Origin: Cardiocondyla obscurior
Taxonomy: Eukaryota; Arthropoda; Insecta; Hymenoptera; Formicidae
Direction: 5' to 3'
DNA: 64,000 bases
Assembly (NCBI RefSeq): GCF_019399895.1
Contig: NC_091865.1
Coordinates: 253,001 to 317,000 of the forward strand
The stretch's first letter is position 1. Every line of letters starts with the position of its first letter. Shown piece after piece: positions 45,701 through 61,400 of this stretch. The notes under the pieces were generated by a model. That model did not search any database. It had not been told where the DNA came from and was given only the letters and a program-made list of their open reading frames with translations. The translations under genes and the position numbers were made by a program.

Positions 45701-48700
45701 GAATATCATCAAACATCGTGAACAAAGAAAAAACAATTTAATATAAATATTATAAAAGGTATGGTAATAAAAATTGTATTATTAATTATGTAGAAATCAA
45801 TCGATTACCTACAGTATAAAACAGCTAATAATAATTTTTCTTAATAATTCAACATATATATTATCCGTAGAAATTAATATTTATTCGTTTTTCTTTTTTT
45901 CTGCGTAGTTATATTAAATTGTATAAGGTTTATTTAATATTTTTGAAAAGACTTATAAAATTACCCCATTATATGCAGTATCCTATGTTGAAATAGAAAT
46001 TCGCAATTATTTCGGTTTTAATACTTATTCGAAGTACTCAAATAGTATACAGAAAAATCATAAAAGCTTTAAAATACGTTTTTAGTATAATATTTTATAA
46101 ACATGATATTTAGATTTCAAATATAGTAGAAAGCTGAAAAGTATCAATGTTTTTTTTCCTTTTTTTTTTTCAATGCAGAAATGCATCATTAAATTTAAAT
46201 GAAACGGAAAGTAGAATTTGATATTCGCGATATAAATATCAAATCAAAAATATTAAATCAAAGCATCTAGTCCTCATGCATATTAATTAGACCAAATGCA
46301 TGAAGGAAGGTTCAGATCTGTTAATATGCATTTTTTAAACATGTTTTTTTTTTAATCCGATATGAAAATGACATAGCTGGGGCATTTCATCGTATAACAT
46401 ATTCCAAAATAACTAGAATTTGTAATTCTGATTTAATTCACTGTCGATTAAATTACAAGAGTTAAAAAGAACGTTAAATGGACATTAGATGCTTTAAAAA
46501 TACAATGACCGTTACTCGATACAGGCTAAAAAAAATTTAATGAGAATACCACAGTACGTTCCAAGCATTTCTGCGAAACAAATTATAGCTTGAATTTGTT
46601 TCGCTTGCATCCATCATAAAAATAAGGCGTTTAAGTCTTATAAAGGAAACATTTCATCATCGCTAGGTATGCCACCATCGCACCCTCGTATTTCTACAAA
46701 ACATTTTCTTCCATATACAGCTTGACGGCTGCAGTAACAAGTTTTCTTTCCGTCCCTTCGTCTTTCTCGCTCTCGTGGCGCTAGATGATTTTATTAAATC
46801 CTTCTTGGATATCGTTTGTGACATTCAAGTATAACGCAATCTTGCGCGTTGTTCAACGAGACAAGCGAGTCTTCTGCTACTTTGATCTTATTGCTTTGAT
46901 CAAAGATATTATAAGTTACGCAAAGCGACTCTACATTTTAATCGAAGTTGACTTTATCAAATCTCTCCTCTGTTTCTCTCAAAGAAAAGAAAAAAAAAAG
47001 GAAGCGGAACAAGTTAATAAGTGTCATAAGTATAGATTAACTGGTAATCAAATATTTTTATTTAAAAAAAATAAGTAATAAGAAAGAACATGGAATTTAT
47101 TTCTGTTGCTTAATAATAATGTTTCAAGGCGTAATTGATATCGTTAGTAAATTTATTAATAAATTTAATAAAATTAAAATGTACGAACAGCAATAATATA
47201 GATCGTTTTTAAGAAGCTGCCATATAATTAATTAAGTTGTTTCCCTTTTTAGAGTTTGCGAGCAAATTCCTATCTGTTCGGATATAAACTTTATTTTTGT
47301 CGCTAAAAATGAAAAATCTCGAAAGGCTACTGTTGGTGGAATTCAGGAAAATTTGACAACATATTTACTCCACATGATTCCTCTCCCAGCACGTACCACT
47401 CTTTGATCTCGTTCTCTTTTCCCCTCCCCTCCCCCTACCTTCCCCCTGCACTCCACCGTATCCCTTTTTCGCTTTCGCGATTTGGTTCGAGCCTCCTCTC
47501 GCTGTATGAATCTCCCATTCCTTCTCGCCCTCGAAAAACCGAGGCAATCCAAGCCAAGAGCTAAACCACTCGCAAGCTCGTCTGATAGACATATTCGCGA
47601 GCAATGGCACAGCGCGGCGTATATTTCCCGGTAGCGATGCAACGTGGTGCTCGGGCGCGATAGTATGTAGTACGGAAATGGGAAAACTTTTAAGGCACCT
47701 TGGAACACAAAGTGCTCTTGTGCGCGCTACCTGCGGGAATCGCGCAGGTAACATCGTGCGTTTCGCGTAACATTCGCAGTACCTACGGGGATACGTAATT
47801 CCCGGCGCACGAACACCGCTCGAGACCCTGATGAAAAATGACCCCCCGCTTCATCAAGCGTTCGTTCACTCGCGAATCGCATGTGTCGAGATGAAGCATC
47901 TCTCGGAGCTAACGCGATGAATCTCGGGAAATCCACCAGCGATATATTTTTAGATAAGATCTTGTCTATCGAGTTGTACGGAAAATTCAGAAGATTCGAA
48001 TTAATACGACAATTTAAACTTGAATAAAATTAGTGTGCCACAAATTAATATTTTATTATTGGATAGCGCTTGTTAAAATATTTCCTTTATGTAAACGCGA
48101 TAACCTGCGATCGACCGAAGCGTGCGATAACTCCGCGCGCGGATAGCGGACTAATACGCGGACTACGAGATGATTTAGAACGCACCGAATTCTATGGGAA
48201 TTTAAATGGTCCGTCGTTCTCTTTTTAAAAACCTCTTGCATCTCTCTACTTAAAAAAGCAATTTTTCGGCACGTCGGCTTACGCCGTAACTACGCCGTGG
48301 CACGAGTTATGACATTCGCGAAAACTCCTCGGGCTCGCATTTAAAATATTTCATAGTTTAAGCAGATAGCCCCACAAACCCTGTAACTTGTAACCAGCCA
48401 CGGCCGTTCGCCGTACACCGACGTAAACCCTCATGAATTTCGCAAACAACCCCACCCGGCACTCGAAACAAGTTTCTCCCTCTGGCCCGTTCTACAACGC
48501 TTCTTTCCGCCGCGGTCAAAGAGAACCCATCAGACGTTTCGATTCAGTTCCGCGATCGTGCTTAATGTCGGCAGGGGAGAGAGAGCTACGAGCGGCAAAG
48601 TTTTCACGAGCCACGTCGCTTCATTACTCCGTCGAGTGTTGTGGGCTTTCGTCTCCTTGCGTTTATATAAAGGCGTTATTACGCACCGACTTGTTCCGAA

Positions 48701-49677
48701 TGAAACAAAGTCCCGGCAATCTTTTGTTTGTCTCAGTTACATCTGGCTTTGCGCAACAAACGTGAATTAAGATCGGCTTACGGTAGAAGCTCCTTTATGG
48801 AGACGCATCTGTCGCGAGCGCAAAGCGAAACGTTGCGGACACTCATGTCTGCCTTTTTATACGCGATCTTATCTACCTCCCTTTCGTCTCTTTTAGTTCT
48901 TCTCCCTTGTGACGCCAGCATCTATCTCGATTCGATACAGTTCGCTGTAAAATGTGATTTATCAGTTACTCGCGTGAGCGAACGCATCAAATCGAGTTCG
49001 CTCCCGCTTGTCCGAGATTTTTCTCTTTTGTAGAAACAAAAGTATTGACATAAAATATTAAGACCATTCCGTGAGACACGGTGACGTCGACGGATTTCTC
49101 CTACGTAGGAAATATTCGAGAAATTGCCATCTCTACTGTCTGACTGACAAAAAGACGGTTTTCTATTGTTGCGATAAAAAATGAAGTATACTAATTATAA
49201 AAATAAAGCGCTAGATACTTTAAAATTATATTTTACTTAATATTTTCTATTTGAAAAATTATTAAACTTTTAATATTGAATATCTTTTAATTATATGCGC
49301 ATATTTTTTAAACATAAATTATTACTTCTCATTATGATAAATTAATAAAAATTAAATATTAATACTTGTATATAGAATTTTCACGTGAAAATTTATACGT
49401 GCCTATCTGAACGTTAACGTCGTACTGAATTACGAAATAAGCGATCGCCTTCGTTTTGCTTTTAGAGACGACAGTGAATTTTATTAAACAATTGATAGAA
49501 TTAAATCGTACAGTATATTGTCATATGCACGATCGCCTCTGTACTCATTCTACGGTATTCCGCATCTACTCAGCAGCGAACTATCGGATATTCGATTGAG
49601 GTCAATCAAGAGCGGCGCACTCGGATAACGGTTTTCTGTTGCAGTTTTCCAATTTTGCAAAGGGAGAAAAACGATGA

Positions 49678-49707
49678 AAAGTTCACGTTTTTAGAAAAAC
49701 GTGAACT
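49678..49707. repeat. Perfect 14-bp-arm hairpin
   Basis: AAGTTCACGTTTTT (49678-49691) and its exact complement (49694-49707) are separated by two bases. The stem contains the CACGT word. T- and A-runs at the loop resemble a simple hairpin, but there is no adjoining feature to give it a role. Confidence 0.9.
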
Positions 49708-52700
49708 TCCTCTTTACCCCGAGGCAGCAGCGCAACTTTCCAATTGCTTTTCGAGATTAGTGATTCCCAATATTTCTTCGTTTACTACCCGGAATTTAAT
49801 ATCACTCCTTGAGATTGCAATAACAACAGGTACAATATAAAAATTGCATCTCGTTGTATTTTATTTATTCCCAATTTATATTGATAAATATAATAATTAA
49901 AAAATATTATTAAATCGCAGTACTCGTGATTTTAATAAGCTAATGATATTTTTATTTCTGTCTTAAGGAAAAGTATGTACTCAGGTATACTGGTAAAGAT
50001 AGAAAATAAATAATTATATTTTGCACAATACTTTATCCGAATTCGGATCGAATTCTCATCATTCGCGATAAGTATTAACATGGAAGCGGAATATTACGCA
50101 AGGTGAGAATCGAAATAATCAGATTCCCCCACAGGATTGCTTGAACAAACGAGATAGATTTTGTCATCGAAGGTGAGAATCGTATGAAATGGTCCTTGGT
50201 GGTGCCCAAAGCTCCGCAATTCGATCCCAGCCATGTTGAGGGAAGGCAATGCTAAAGCCGCAAGTTGGCATGCAATTTAATACCGGCACGAAATCCTCGA
50301 AATTATTCGATTACGTGGCTTGCTCTGAAGAAATTTACCGATAATGCGGAACTGAGTGCATCTGCAGAGTAAAACTGCATTCCAAAAAAATATGAATGCA
50401 GATAACGTAAAATGTGCCAAGTGCACCCTTGGAAATAAAATTACCGTCACGCAAAGAACCGTTGTGCCTTTTTTTCCTTTTTTTTTTTTTTTTCTTTTTT
50501 TGGTCTCTTTCTCCGCAACTTTACGAAATAATTACAAGCGTTGCGAAGCAATTTTCCACAAGCATGTGGACCGCGCGTGTACTTTGGCCGCAACATATTA
50601 CGACAATTGTAATAAGACTATAGGAATAAACGATCACCCGTGGTATGCGATACGAGCGGTGGAGCGCGTTTCTAGTAGAACAAATATGTTGAAACGGGTT
50701 AACGTTGGACGTAATGTTTTATATATTGTCGCTATGAGATTCGAAAGACCTAAACAGAAATTTCCGGGATTGTAAGTATCTAACGTATGCCGTAAAGTGG
50801 TCACGTACCCAGCGCGTACGATAAATCGAGTTTAGTCGAATACGTTGGCATAAGTGTTGCAATTGACAAAGCGGTTCCTGTGGCAACCGATTATTGCGAA
50901 GCTATTTACATCATCCTCGACACGCCATTACTTGCGCTACAAACTTCAATAATATCGGTATAATATGTAAGTGATGGTGTGGGTTTCATCCAACTTGGCT
51001 TCATGTTTAAACGGCTGCGGTGTTATCGATGTAAACTCGATACGGCTCGACGTACATCGCTCATAACTGAGAATGAAATGTTCAAGACACAAATTTTGCA
51101 ATTACCGTTATTTCATCGTCTCCATTTATAATTAAAATGACAATTATCAATCCGCGTTACATAACTTTCATGTTCTTTCTTTTTTTTAATGCATTAAAAA
51201 TAGCATATCGGTAATATAAAAAATATGCCGTTTTAAAAGTAAACTATTGGGTGAATTATCTTTGTGCGTATCATCGAGTTGCAGATTTGTCTTATATTGT
51301 TTCAAAGTTTCGGCGTATTGGCCGTGACATTGGGTCAGACGCGTGTTACAAACGTGTCGAGTTCGATATCATCTACCTGGAAGTGAAATATGCCTAATTT
51401 GCATGTAAACGAGCAAGAACTAGAACTCTCGGCACTTACCAAGGCTGTTCCGCCACGTTAATTTTAGCGTGGCTACAATGAAACGTGATCGAAAAAAATT
51501 TTACCCGTCCTAAATTGCTCACGCCGTCGTGCGATACTACATTTATTAACGTATAAAGAATTTTTTTTAAAAGATTTTGATAGCGAGCCATTTATTAACG
51601 GTAAGATAATACTTAATACTAAAAATCAAGACTCTACACTTTCCTCATTAATTTCCTCAAATTTTTTAATAATTTATTACTTTGTGATAATATTTAATTT
51701 TAATTTTAACAAAGCGACATTGAACTAAATCGTTATTTAAAATCAAGTTGTAAGATCAAAGTCGAATGTCTAATATGCAACCATGACTTCGTATAACATC
51801 CTGATCGTATATAAGACTTTCCTGAAATGCGACATTAGCAACGCTCTGTTACTCGTAATCGTGAGACTACTTGTAGTTAGCGCCAAATTCCTATTCAGAA
51901 CAGCTAACATAGTTCTAACATCACGTAGAACGGCAGAACAAGCCGGAAATGCCAAGGAACCTGTACAGGATCAATATCCAAATGGCGGTCTCTTATATTT
52001 GTTAGCTCAAAAAATTGTCGTATTGTATCGGTTAGCTCGAAGCGAAAATATTCCGCAAATTCAAATTTATTCGACATAAATTTCTCAGAAAACAAGACGC
52101 AACAGCTGGAAAGACCTGCATCGATAAAACTCGGACGCGTTATCGAATTATTATTGCTGCACCGTATTCAGTGCGTTATTTGCAATATTATTAAATAAAC
52201 TGCTGCAACTAGTAAGCTCGAAATGAAAACGTAACTTAATAATTATTGGCATTAAACTAGGAAATATCTGTAATTAATAACTCATAGACCTATAAAATTT
52301 ATATGCTATATTGATTTTTTGTATTAATAAATTTTATTTAACACACTGAAAATTTTTAATAAATAAAATAAAATTTGCGCGGACCTCCGCGTTCGTTTTC
52401 TTGACGACGAACAGTCAGACAAATTAGATTCGCGACGCGTCGCGAGAATATCATCGACGTGTCTGCGTTACAATCTGTCAATTTACGCCAAAAACATGCG
52501 AGTTTACCTTGTCGCGGGAATTCACGATACGTATTCCTGTGGGAGATAAACAGGAGTTCGTGACAGTACCCTCATCGACAAGGGTTGCTTTACAAAGATG
52601 GATCGACTATACTGACCTACAGCGATGATCGACGAGCCGCCCGTAACCGCAACCCATTCTCCCTTCGCAGCTTCCGGGATCGAGCTCACCTGAGACTCTC

Positions 52701-55000
52701 CGGGAAAGGGAAACCGGGATCTCAAGGAATCGCGTGCATCGCAGAAAAAAGATCGAGAAATGACAGATGTGCATCTTATGTAAAAACTTGTACTTCGATA
52801 CTTTTTCTTTCGGAGAGCTAAAGATGACAACCGATTACTGTACATTCTCGTGATAAATCGATTACGTTCGTCAAAAACTTACTAAGTCTTTCCGATACTT
52901 TTAAATAACATGCACATTGTGCAGTATTGATTCCGTATTTCTGCCTTAAAATAGTATAGATAAAGATTATATCACGTTTAACATACTAATTATCTCCGAT
53001 GTTTATCAAGTAATAGATGAAATTCCAATTACAGCTAATTATCATTAATATAATTCATGTTTGATTATATATATTTATGCTTATTATAATCAATACGTAA
53101 TACATGACATTTGATAATTTAATTATAGTAAATGTTAATATACTTTTCAAAACGTGCAGCGTTTGAAAATAAAACTTTACGTACGTACATTTTATATCAA
53201 AAAATTGCAAAATTAGGATAACGTTATTACTACATTAATTTTTTTTTTTTGGAAGTGTATTTTATATTATTTCTACATTAAATTTTCCGAGATATTTTAT
53301 AAATTGAACTTATCCACATATACAATATTCTCAGTATATAAAAGTTTAAAAATACAAGAAACTTTTTTTAAAACAAGTAGTAAAACAATAATTAATGAAC
53401 GGCAATTAAAATTTGAAGTAAAAATATAAAATTACGTTTATTATTACGAATGATAACTAGCACAGAGTTTAAATCAGTATGTTAAAATCGTTTTGCATAA
53501 AACATCCTTCATCGGCAAAATTTTAGTTCTTTTTTTACCATATGTGATGTCAGAAAATTCTATTCTTAACGTTTATTTTCTATCGTTACTTTAAATTCAA
53601 CGCGGTATTTCAGAAGCATATCGTGTAATAGGTGTTGCAGACGAATGCAGCAGCATTAATAATACAGGCAATTGTGGATCACGTTATTATTAACCGGAGT
53701 TGCGGTTACAATTAATAAATACTAAATTATATGGACAATACCTAGTCGCAATCACAATTACCATATTCCAGTTGCACTTATGCTTACAATAGCAATAATG
53801 AACTTTGCGTTAGCAATTTGTAATTGTAATAGTATGTAAATTGGCGAAACGGAGAATCAATAAGTAACAAACAATGTACACGATTAATATTACTCGATTG
53901 TTTTTATCTGCGTGCATTTTGTAATATAACGAGTAAGCTTGGCTCGAGTAAAAATGGAACGTTTGTTTTTCAAAGATACGTGCCGATAGATATTAAACGA
54001 GCTTTTGTTGAAACATATTTAAATTAATAAGCAAGGCATTTAAAAGATAATAAATTTCACACGTTGTGATCCGACTTTGAAAACAACTGTACGTGGAATA
54101 CGAAAAACTCGTCCATTGACTATACTAACGAGGCACACTCGCTTTGAAGTTGAATGTGCCACCGTACAATACGATGACTAACAAAGTAGCGATTGTTTCA
54201 TGAGATAATGCAGTATGGGGGCCGCTTTAAATGCCGCATGGAGAAGAGTTAACGAGTAGCGGTTGCGGCAGCACAATGCAAAACTTTCCACCCTATATTC
54301 AAAACTGTCACATTCGGATTCACGCGAATGGCGATGTTGTAAAGTTATACGCGATGCTACGAAGTTTCGCAGCCACTCAAGCCACCATCGATAGCCATTG
54401 AGAGCAAGATGCGGTAAATCTACCTTGCATATCGTGTCAGGCCCGCGATCCCTTTTTTCCCACGGCATTTCTTTTGTAGATCAAACTCGTACTTCGAAAC
54501 AATACAATTCTCCCGAGGCGCAGAATATAAAATGTTCCCTTAAACGCTACCATTGGCTTTTGTTTACTTTCGCTCGCCAGAACGTTCATCTGCTTGTAAA
54601 AGAAATTTTTTATTCGAATAATTTTGTCTATCTTACTTCGATATACCTTTTACTACGATATTTTAACAGCATTTAATATTCCTATGAAATCGGATCCTCA
54701 AAGATTTTACAATTACAATAAACATTTAATCGTCAAATATATAATCCAACCAATGCGCGTCGTCATTATTATTCGAATACGTCTTTCTGCTGAATAGAAA
54801 TCATTCTTTCATATTCGATTCCCAAGTGTCAGATAAAAAATACAACGCGCCTGATCACCTACTGTTACGAGCTATACCTCTGAGGAACAGGATGATTGAA
54901 AACGTCGAAATGATGACGGAAAAAAAAATTATGCACATATTATTTTGATTCCCAGCGTGCCAATATACGCGCGACCTTTCAAAAGTTGTATAATGTACGC
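49708..55000. other. No recognisable gene
   Basis: Mostly AT-rich, particularly 52.9-53.6 kb. The longest frame is 139 codons (50356-50775, plus); it runs through a poly-T tract read as a stretch of Phe and is not credible as a gene. I see no splice-supported exon or known repeat. Confidence 0.55.
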
Positions 55001-55400
55001 GAAAATACTCCGCGAAGAGGATATGCATCAACAAGTCCGTAAAGCGCGGAGCTCTCTATTGGTCTAAAAGCGAGCGCCAACGCGAGTAACTCGACGACGA
55101 TGACGACAACGACGAGTCAAACTCACTCTTAAACTTTCGCGAACACGTACGACGCCGACGCCGTCGGCGTCACCGGTCTCATTCACTCCTCGAGGATTCA
55201 CGGAGATCTCGTTTCATAATTTTCCAGTCCCGTCTTTTCTCCGTGGCGGCCGTCGCGATAACACCGCAATTCCGACTAGTCGAATTTAATCTGGCGCGGG
55301 ACAATATCCGAGATTACGTCTGCACAAAGTTGGCCGTTACTACTTGGACGGCGTAAAACTCCGAGGCGCCTCGTAAAACCGTCTTTGTACCGATCGCGCA
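55001..55400. other. CpG-rich patch with CCAAT-like motif and short hairpin
   Basis: A compact GC- and CpG-rich patch contains ATTGGT (complement of CCAAT) at about 55059, a GAC/GAT-rich trinucleotide stretch at about 55095-55116, and the hairpin GACGCCGAC / GTCGGCGTC with a 3-nt loop at 55151-55171. This is promoter-like in composition, but there is no adjoining gene I can identify. Confidence 0.3.
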
Positions 55401-58400
55401 TTTCGAGCCAGCTGCGACCACGCATCTGCAACCCTTCGGCTAATTTCGTCGCGAGATTCGATACTTGGCGTTTCTGTCGCCAGAATATTTTCCGGAACGT
55501 CGATCACGCTGTTTATCGTATTAATTTAAAGCATCAAGTGCCATTAATTATTCAGCTACTTAATAAGAGACGATAAGGTATAAGGTCGATATTTTAAGAA
55601 GTTTTTTATTGAAATTTTATCTACGCAAGCCTTCTTGAGTATTGAAGTAAACGGATATTAAAAAGATATTAAAACTTGAAGAATATTTCGCGGATATAGG
55701 TTATTTAATATTTCGCACGCGTTATGGATTTTGAATGTGCTTGCGTTGCAATAACATATTATTCAGGTACATAAAAAACGGAATGTTCGGATGATTACGT
55801 GCCTTAAATATCGAGCTTCTCTCGAGACATTCTTCGCACCAAGGTCATGGGAAATTCCAATGTTAGAAATTCCAATAGAAATACCAATGACACCCACGAA
55901 GTAATTCGTGGCTACGAAGAAGAGTGATTCTGCGGTACGTGCTACCCGCGATACTGTCGGCTATTATTGACACCGCACGAAAAAGACAGAGCAGCAACTT
56001 GTTTAATATTATACGGGAATCATTTACGGAGTTAACATTTAACTGGTCTTTGAATATGTGGCGATAAAGATTAATAATTATTCCTATTGAGCCAGTAAAA
56101 GCATTATCGCCACTTAACATTAAACATTAAATACAATTAGAAGTATTTTCTGCAATGCTCGATAATTATATCGGTAGCGCAAATTAGTCGTATTATAAAT
56201 ATTAAATATATATATATATAAATATTATTTATAAACGTATAAAAAATTTTTTAATATTCGTATAAAAAGTAATATGAGCTACACCTCATTTTCGATGCAT
56301 AAAAAAATGCGCCACAAAATTTTGTAAGCTCACGTAATGTATGTTGAAATATCAAATACTGGGCACAAGTATATTATACATACTGAACATAAATTACTTC
56401 TTTTGATGACGCTACAGAAATCGACTTTACAAGAATCTATTTAACTTACACGTGTTGGTGCAAAGATGCTGACTCAAGATTACGGAAATTTTCGCTAGAA
56501 GCAAACTGTATATGTCTTGGGAGAAAGAACAAAAAAAAAAGAAAAAAAAGCAAAAACAAAAAAACCAAATCGAGAAAACTATAGAAAGTTTTCCAATTAA
56601 CTTATTCCGAAAGAATTCGAAGCAATACGGTATAAAAGTGTAGACTAAACTTGTCCAGCAAGTCGACAAGGTCGATACTCCGAAGCACTCTGAATCTCAG
56701 TAAATATAACTGTTTCAAAATTGTTAATAAGAAAATTTTAAATCTAAAAATATATAATGTTGTATAAAATTCAGAGTCTATACAAATCTATAAAGGGATA
56801 AAAAAAAATAAAATAAAATGCTCGTCTAAGATTATTTCGAATAAGAAAATTAATGTAAAGACGTGGAAACGAAGTAAATTCTGCTCATATAAAATGATTA
56901 AGTACGAAGTAACTAATAAATTACAGTTTCATCCGCGGACGGGAAATAAATTTTCAACTAAAGATTTTTCAAAAATAATATACGGTGTAACGTCACCCGA
57001 GTTTATATTTTGCGCAAAATTGTATTCAGCTGGGCGTAGAAGACACGGTAATGCAGTTAGTGTAAATTTCATAAAGTGCGTCCGAAGAGTGCGCGATACT
57101 GTAAACTCTGCGGCAGCTTATATCGAATTTTCCTGTCTCAACGGCAACCTGTCTCATCATATAACGCAGTGCGCTTTCTTTACGTTGAGGCACAGATCTT
57201 AAGCACAAGTTCCCCGGAATACATCACCTTTTAAGCTATTTGCAGTTGCGCATAAAATTGCATGCATTTCTATGTACATTTTCGTAAAGTCATACGTACA
57301 TTGACGCATTGTTATTACGCCCGTGATATATACGCGACAGGGATATTTTAAACGCGCTGAGACCAACTCATTTTTGCATATGATAATGGGAAAAAAGAAA
57401 TGGAAATTACACGAATATGATTTTATGTGTCGTGCACTTTTAACGAATTATTGGATACGCACGGTCGCGTATCGAGAGAGTGTCACAAATATACAAACCC
57501 GCATTACAAAATTTCGCCGCGTATGCATAAATCTGCCGTAATAATCACCGCATCTTGAAGCCGCACGCTGGAATTAATTAATGAATTCTACCATGATAAT
57601 AAATCGCGCATTAATAAAATGACGCATTTGCGCCGCAGCGTTTTGCACACGGATAATTTTAACAACATTAGCCGCGATACAATTATCACTTTATCATGCA
57701 TTATTGTTATGTGAAAATAACTTTGTACGAACTTCCATTATGCGCACTCGATAAAAATCGTCCATTATATTTGGCAGAATTTATTTACGTTATATTTATT
57801 AGCACGAAAATTGAAAAAGGTATCAACGTATCCAATCATCTTTTTTTCATTCGCGATAGAATTATTTTACAGTGCCGTGCGATTTATTCGACACGCCGCC
57901 GTTCAACTTTTTTGCATAACATTCAAAAATGTTTTTTCCCTCGTTACATCAATCCTGCATTTAACCGAGAAATGCTACCGAGAAAGTAATTGGATTCAAT
58001 TAACAACAATCGTGTAATATCGAAATTTAATTGTTCCGGAAATATCACGTCAACGGCGTCTCTCTGGTCGTACGTAGACGCAAATGGATCACGCAGCTAA
58101 ACATGTCGAACAGTAAAGATTAGTATCTGTAATCCTCTTAGCTGTCGCGCGCGCGTATGTTTTCGCATAAAGTTTGAACTCAATACCAGCCGCCAGCGAA
58201 AGGACTGCTTTTTTTTTTTCAACGCTATAGATATTTCACATGCCTATAACGCTATGAATTTTTAAAATGATATTTCGTTGGACCATGGGCAACACGTCGG
58301 CTGACAGCGGCGTACAAACACATCGATATCGCACAAAACTCGTCGCGCTGCAATTTCGACCGGACAGCAGAGAAGTTCGGCAATCGCCGAACGCGAAGCG

Positions 58401-61400
58401 TTTAATCGCGAGATATCAATGCCGGCAAATTGGTCGATAAATTATTGCTGCCATATCGCTGATCTGTCCACGTCCCTTTCCGTGCGCACGACCGCATGTT
58501 CCTCGATTTTTTTTTGTTTTTTTTTCCCCTTTTTTAAGGATGAAAATTTTCACGCCGCTCGAACTTTGCCCGTGAAACAGAATAAAACTGACAGGACGCT
58601 GTCTGCTTTCACCTTTTTTGAATTTTTACAATTATACTAATCGTGCGTCGGAGCTATGCAAAATGAAATCCGCTCGGCGAAGTATAATGAAACGCGATAA
58701 GGCACGCCTAAGCGTTTCTGTTAGCAGCTCGAGAGATTAATAACGCGAGAGAGCATCACGTTATCGTTATAGTCGATCCGTTTTTTACAAGCCGGCTGTA
58801 TATTCGAAGTGACTTGTGTACCGTGGAAATGAGATCAACGTACTCGAAATTCTTTTCGGTCACAATCAATAATGAAGTACGAAAATGCATTGCAAAAATT
58901 TCGAACTTTCACAAGCTCACATTTAAAATAAATTTTTAAGTAAGTTATTATTACCGTTCGTGTCGCATTTCTCGATAATAATATTTAAAAAAAATTGTAG
59001 TCATATCGTCTATATAGTTTCAAGTTTGTTTTTATAATATTAGTCTTTTTTTAATATTAGTAATGTATGGTTAATACACACAAATGCGATTGATGCATTT
59101 ACTTTTTTACATCTATCGCACCGATCGATAAATGTAAATTTGCTGTTAACAGTTAATTTCATCAGGTGCTCTTATGAGAATTGCTAAAAAATTTAATAAC
59201 TGAATATCCGGTAAAGCTTTTATTAACGAAAGGCGCCACGCTTCTCATGCATTATGATCGACGTGTTAATCCACGCTTACCATATATTACCGTCAACGAA
59301 TATTATCGTTATATTTGCATTAACTTCGATTTTGCTATCTATTATAAATGATTGAGTGCGCGGGCAAAAAGTTAGGTAGAAAAACCGCGCGGTACTAAAT
59401 TACTAAATTACTAAATATTATATCTTTGAAAGTATACAGATATCCATAATTCTTCTTTATTTAACCCAGTAATAAGCTTTCGGTCTTATCGCGAAAATTC
59501 TGAATTTCATCCTAGAAATATTCTGTACTATCTGTTTCGTGCTAGCATCACTGTCACGGGAAAAAGCGTTTTTGACCACAAAAGTTTTGCAAAGGAAAAA
59601 CATGATAAAATTTAAACCGTCTAACAATATTCTTTATTGCTTTTTTTTTATTATATCCGCGTCTGTTTCAATGGTAAATAAACGCGGATGCTTTTTGTGG
59701 ATTTTTGTATAGTATGTGCGAGATCACAATTTCGTGGTGAATATACGAGGATTCCGTGACCCGCCATCCGAGTTCTATAGATTTAATTTTACTTGGAATT
59801 CGTCTGTCACTGACGCCTGTCTGAATAGCTTTCTGCGGTTCGCATTTACGCTTTCAGTTTTACTGAAGCCGACGTATCTGCGCAGTCAACGATAACAACA
59901 TCGGTTGTAATCGCGAAAAGCTCCACGCTACTGTGAACATCCCGCATGGCAAATCTGTTGAATTCTCTAACGAGTAGGTAGGCACCTGAGTTTCAGAATA
60001 ATCGCCGAAAATCCACCGGCCGAAACGAAACTCACGCGCCTCTCGGTAGACAAGCTCGCGCTTATACAGATTGTCGCGTATATGGCGATACCGTGCGTTT
60101 CGGCAACGCACCGGCAAAATATTACATGGCAAAGTGAGAAACAGACAAGAAACTAAGCAGAGTCACGTTGGCAATCGGTATCGCGAATATTGCGCGGAAT
60201 AAAAAAAATTAATTTTTATCGCCAGCTTAATTTGAGACAATTTCTATAAAAGGAAGTCGTTACGCGTTGTAATTTTCTACGCGTTGAAATATCTAGATCA
60301 AATTAAAAATTTACATGTCCATTTACATATGACCACAGCATCGAACGTAACAATTTTGAATCATAATTAAATAGCACTTATACATACGTCGCGAAACTAT
60401 TGTTTCGTGAGCGAACCGCTCGGTCTATTTGCTTATCGATTATCATTATCAAAAGTAAAAGCAGGCGTTCAACCTCGTGGTTCTTATCGGTCCACAATAA
60501 TAGATCATATTTTCCGTTGCAAATTAGATACGAGCGGTATAATCCTCCGCCGTTCTATGCCATTACTACATATTAAAAACAGGTCGGCGACCACGTATTA
60601 TATCGTGCCCGCCTTATCGCGCTAATTCGTGAATCGATCCCTTTCGAGCCTAATTGCAAGAAATGCAGACCGCACGAACGCGCGAGCTTAATGCTCGACA
60701 CGCGCGCGCGCGCGTACGTCATTAGGGCGCCCCTGCTTCTCTCACCCTCCGCCTATTCTAATATAATACATATTTACGGCACACTTGTACGTGATGTGCT
60801 TTATGAAATCCTGGGATTTCATAGTGTCAGACCAAATGTGCTTTAGTGCGGTGAGATACGAGCGCGAGGCTTAGGGATGTACAAGGGCATTGGGCGATGT
60901 TACCGGTAACAACCAGACGGTAACGATAGGGAACGCCGTGGTGCAAGAGGATGTTGAAATGAATAGTTCGTAGGTATCGTTTGGGACCGCGCTGCTTCGT
61001 CTGTACGAAGGCACCGAGCCCTGTTTCAATTTTAGCCGCCCGCGTCCGGCGCGTACAACCGCGATTGATTTCTACGTTCGCCGTAACAAGTCCGACCTTT
61101 CGGCGTGTTTTCGAAAATTGGCCGACGCGATCGTAACTCGATAAAACGCCACAGGTTATTTTCACGGCTGGCGACGTTCCTATTTGAATATCGACCGCGT
61201 CTAATATCCGTGGGATTTTCAGCGAGAAATAATACGGTACGCCACACGCGCGCCGCGCGCTTCGTATTTCTCCCTTTTTATTTTCTCCCGACGCGATTGA
61301 TATCTATTTTTGAGAAAAGCGGAGTTCAATCTACCCGGCGTACACATCTGTGCCCTCTCGTTCTCTTACCCGTTCCGCTCACTTTGATAAACATAAAAAG

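Larger units (their letters stand above)
38116..49677. other. No recognisable gene
   Basis: Alternating AT-rich blocks (for example 38.2-38.6, 41.1-41.5 and 45.75-46.5 kb) and GC-richer blocks (39.5-39.8, 42.3-42.6, 43.2-45.5 and 47.4-48.8 kb). Only short frames occur (up to 129 codons), commonly open on both strands. A purine tract of GA repeats lies at about 40050-40080 and a CT-rich tract at about 41840-41910. I find no A/B module copies here. Confidence 0.55.

Noticed and set aside
47343..47754. Overlapping 121- and 129-codon minus-strand frames
   Set aside because: Two frames of the same strand are open together in purine-biased sequence, which is typical of compositional effects.
50356..50775. 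139-codon plus-strand open frame as a gene
   Set aside because: It reads through a poly-T tract as a Phe run, has no domain, and has no splice context.
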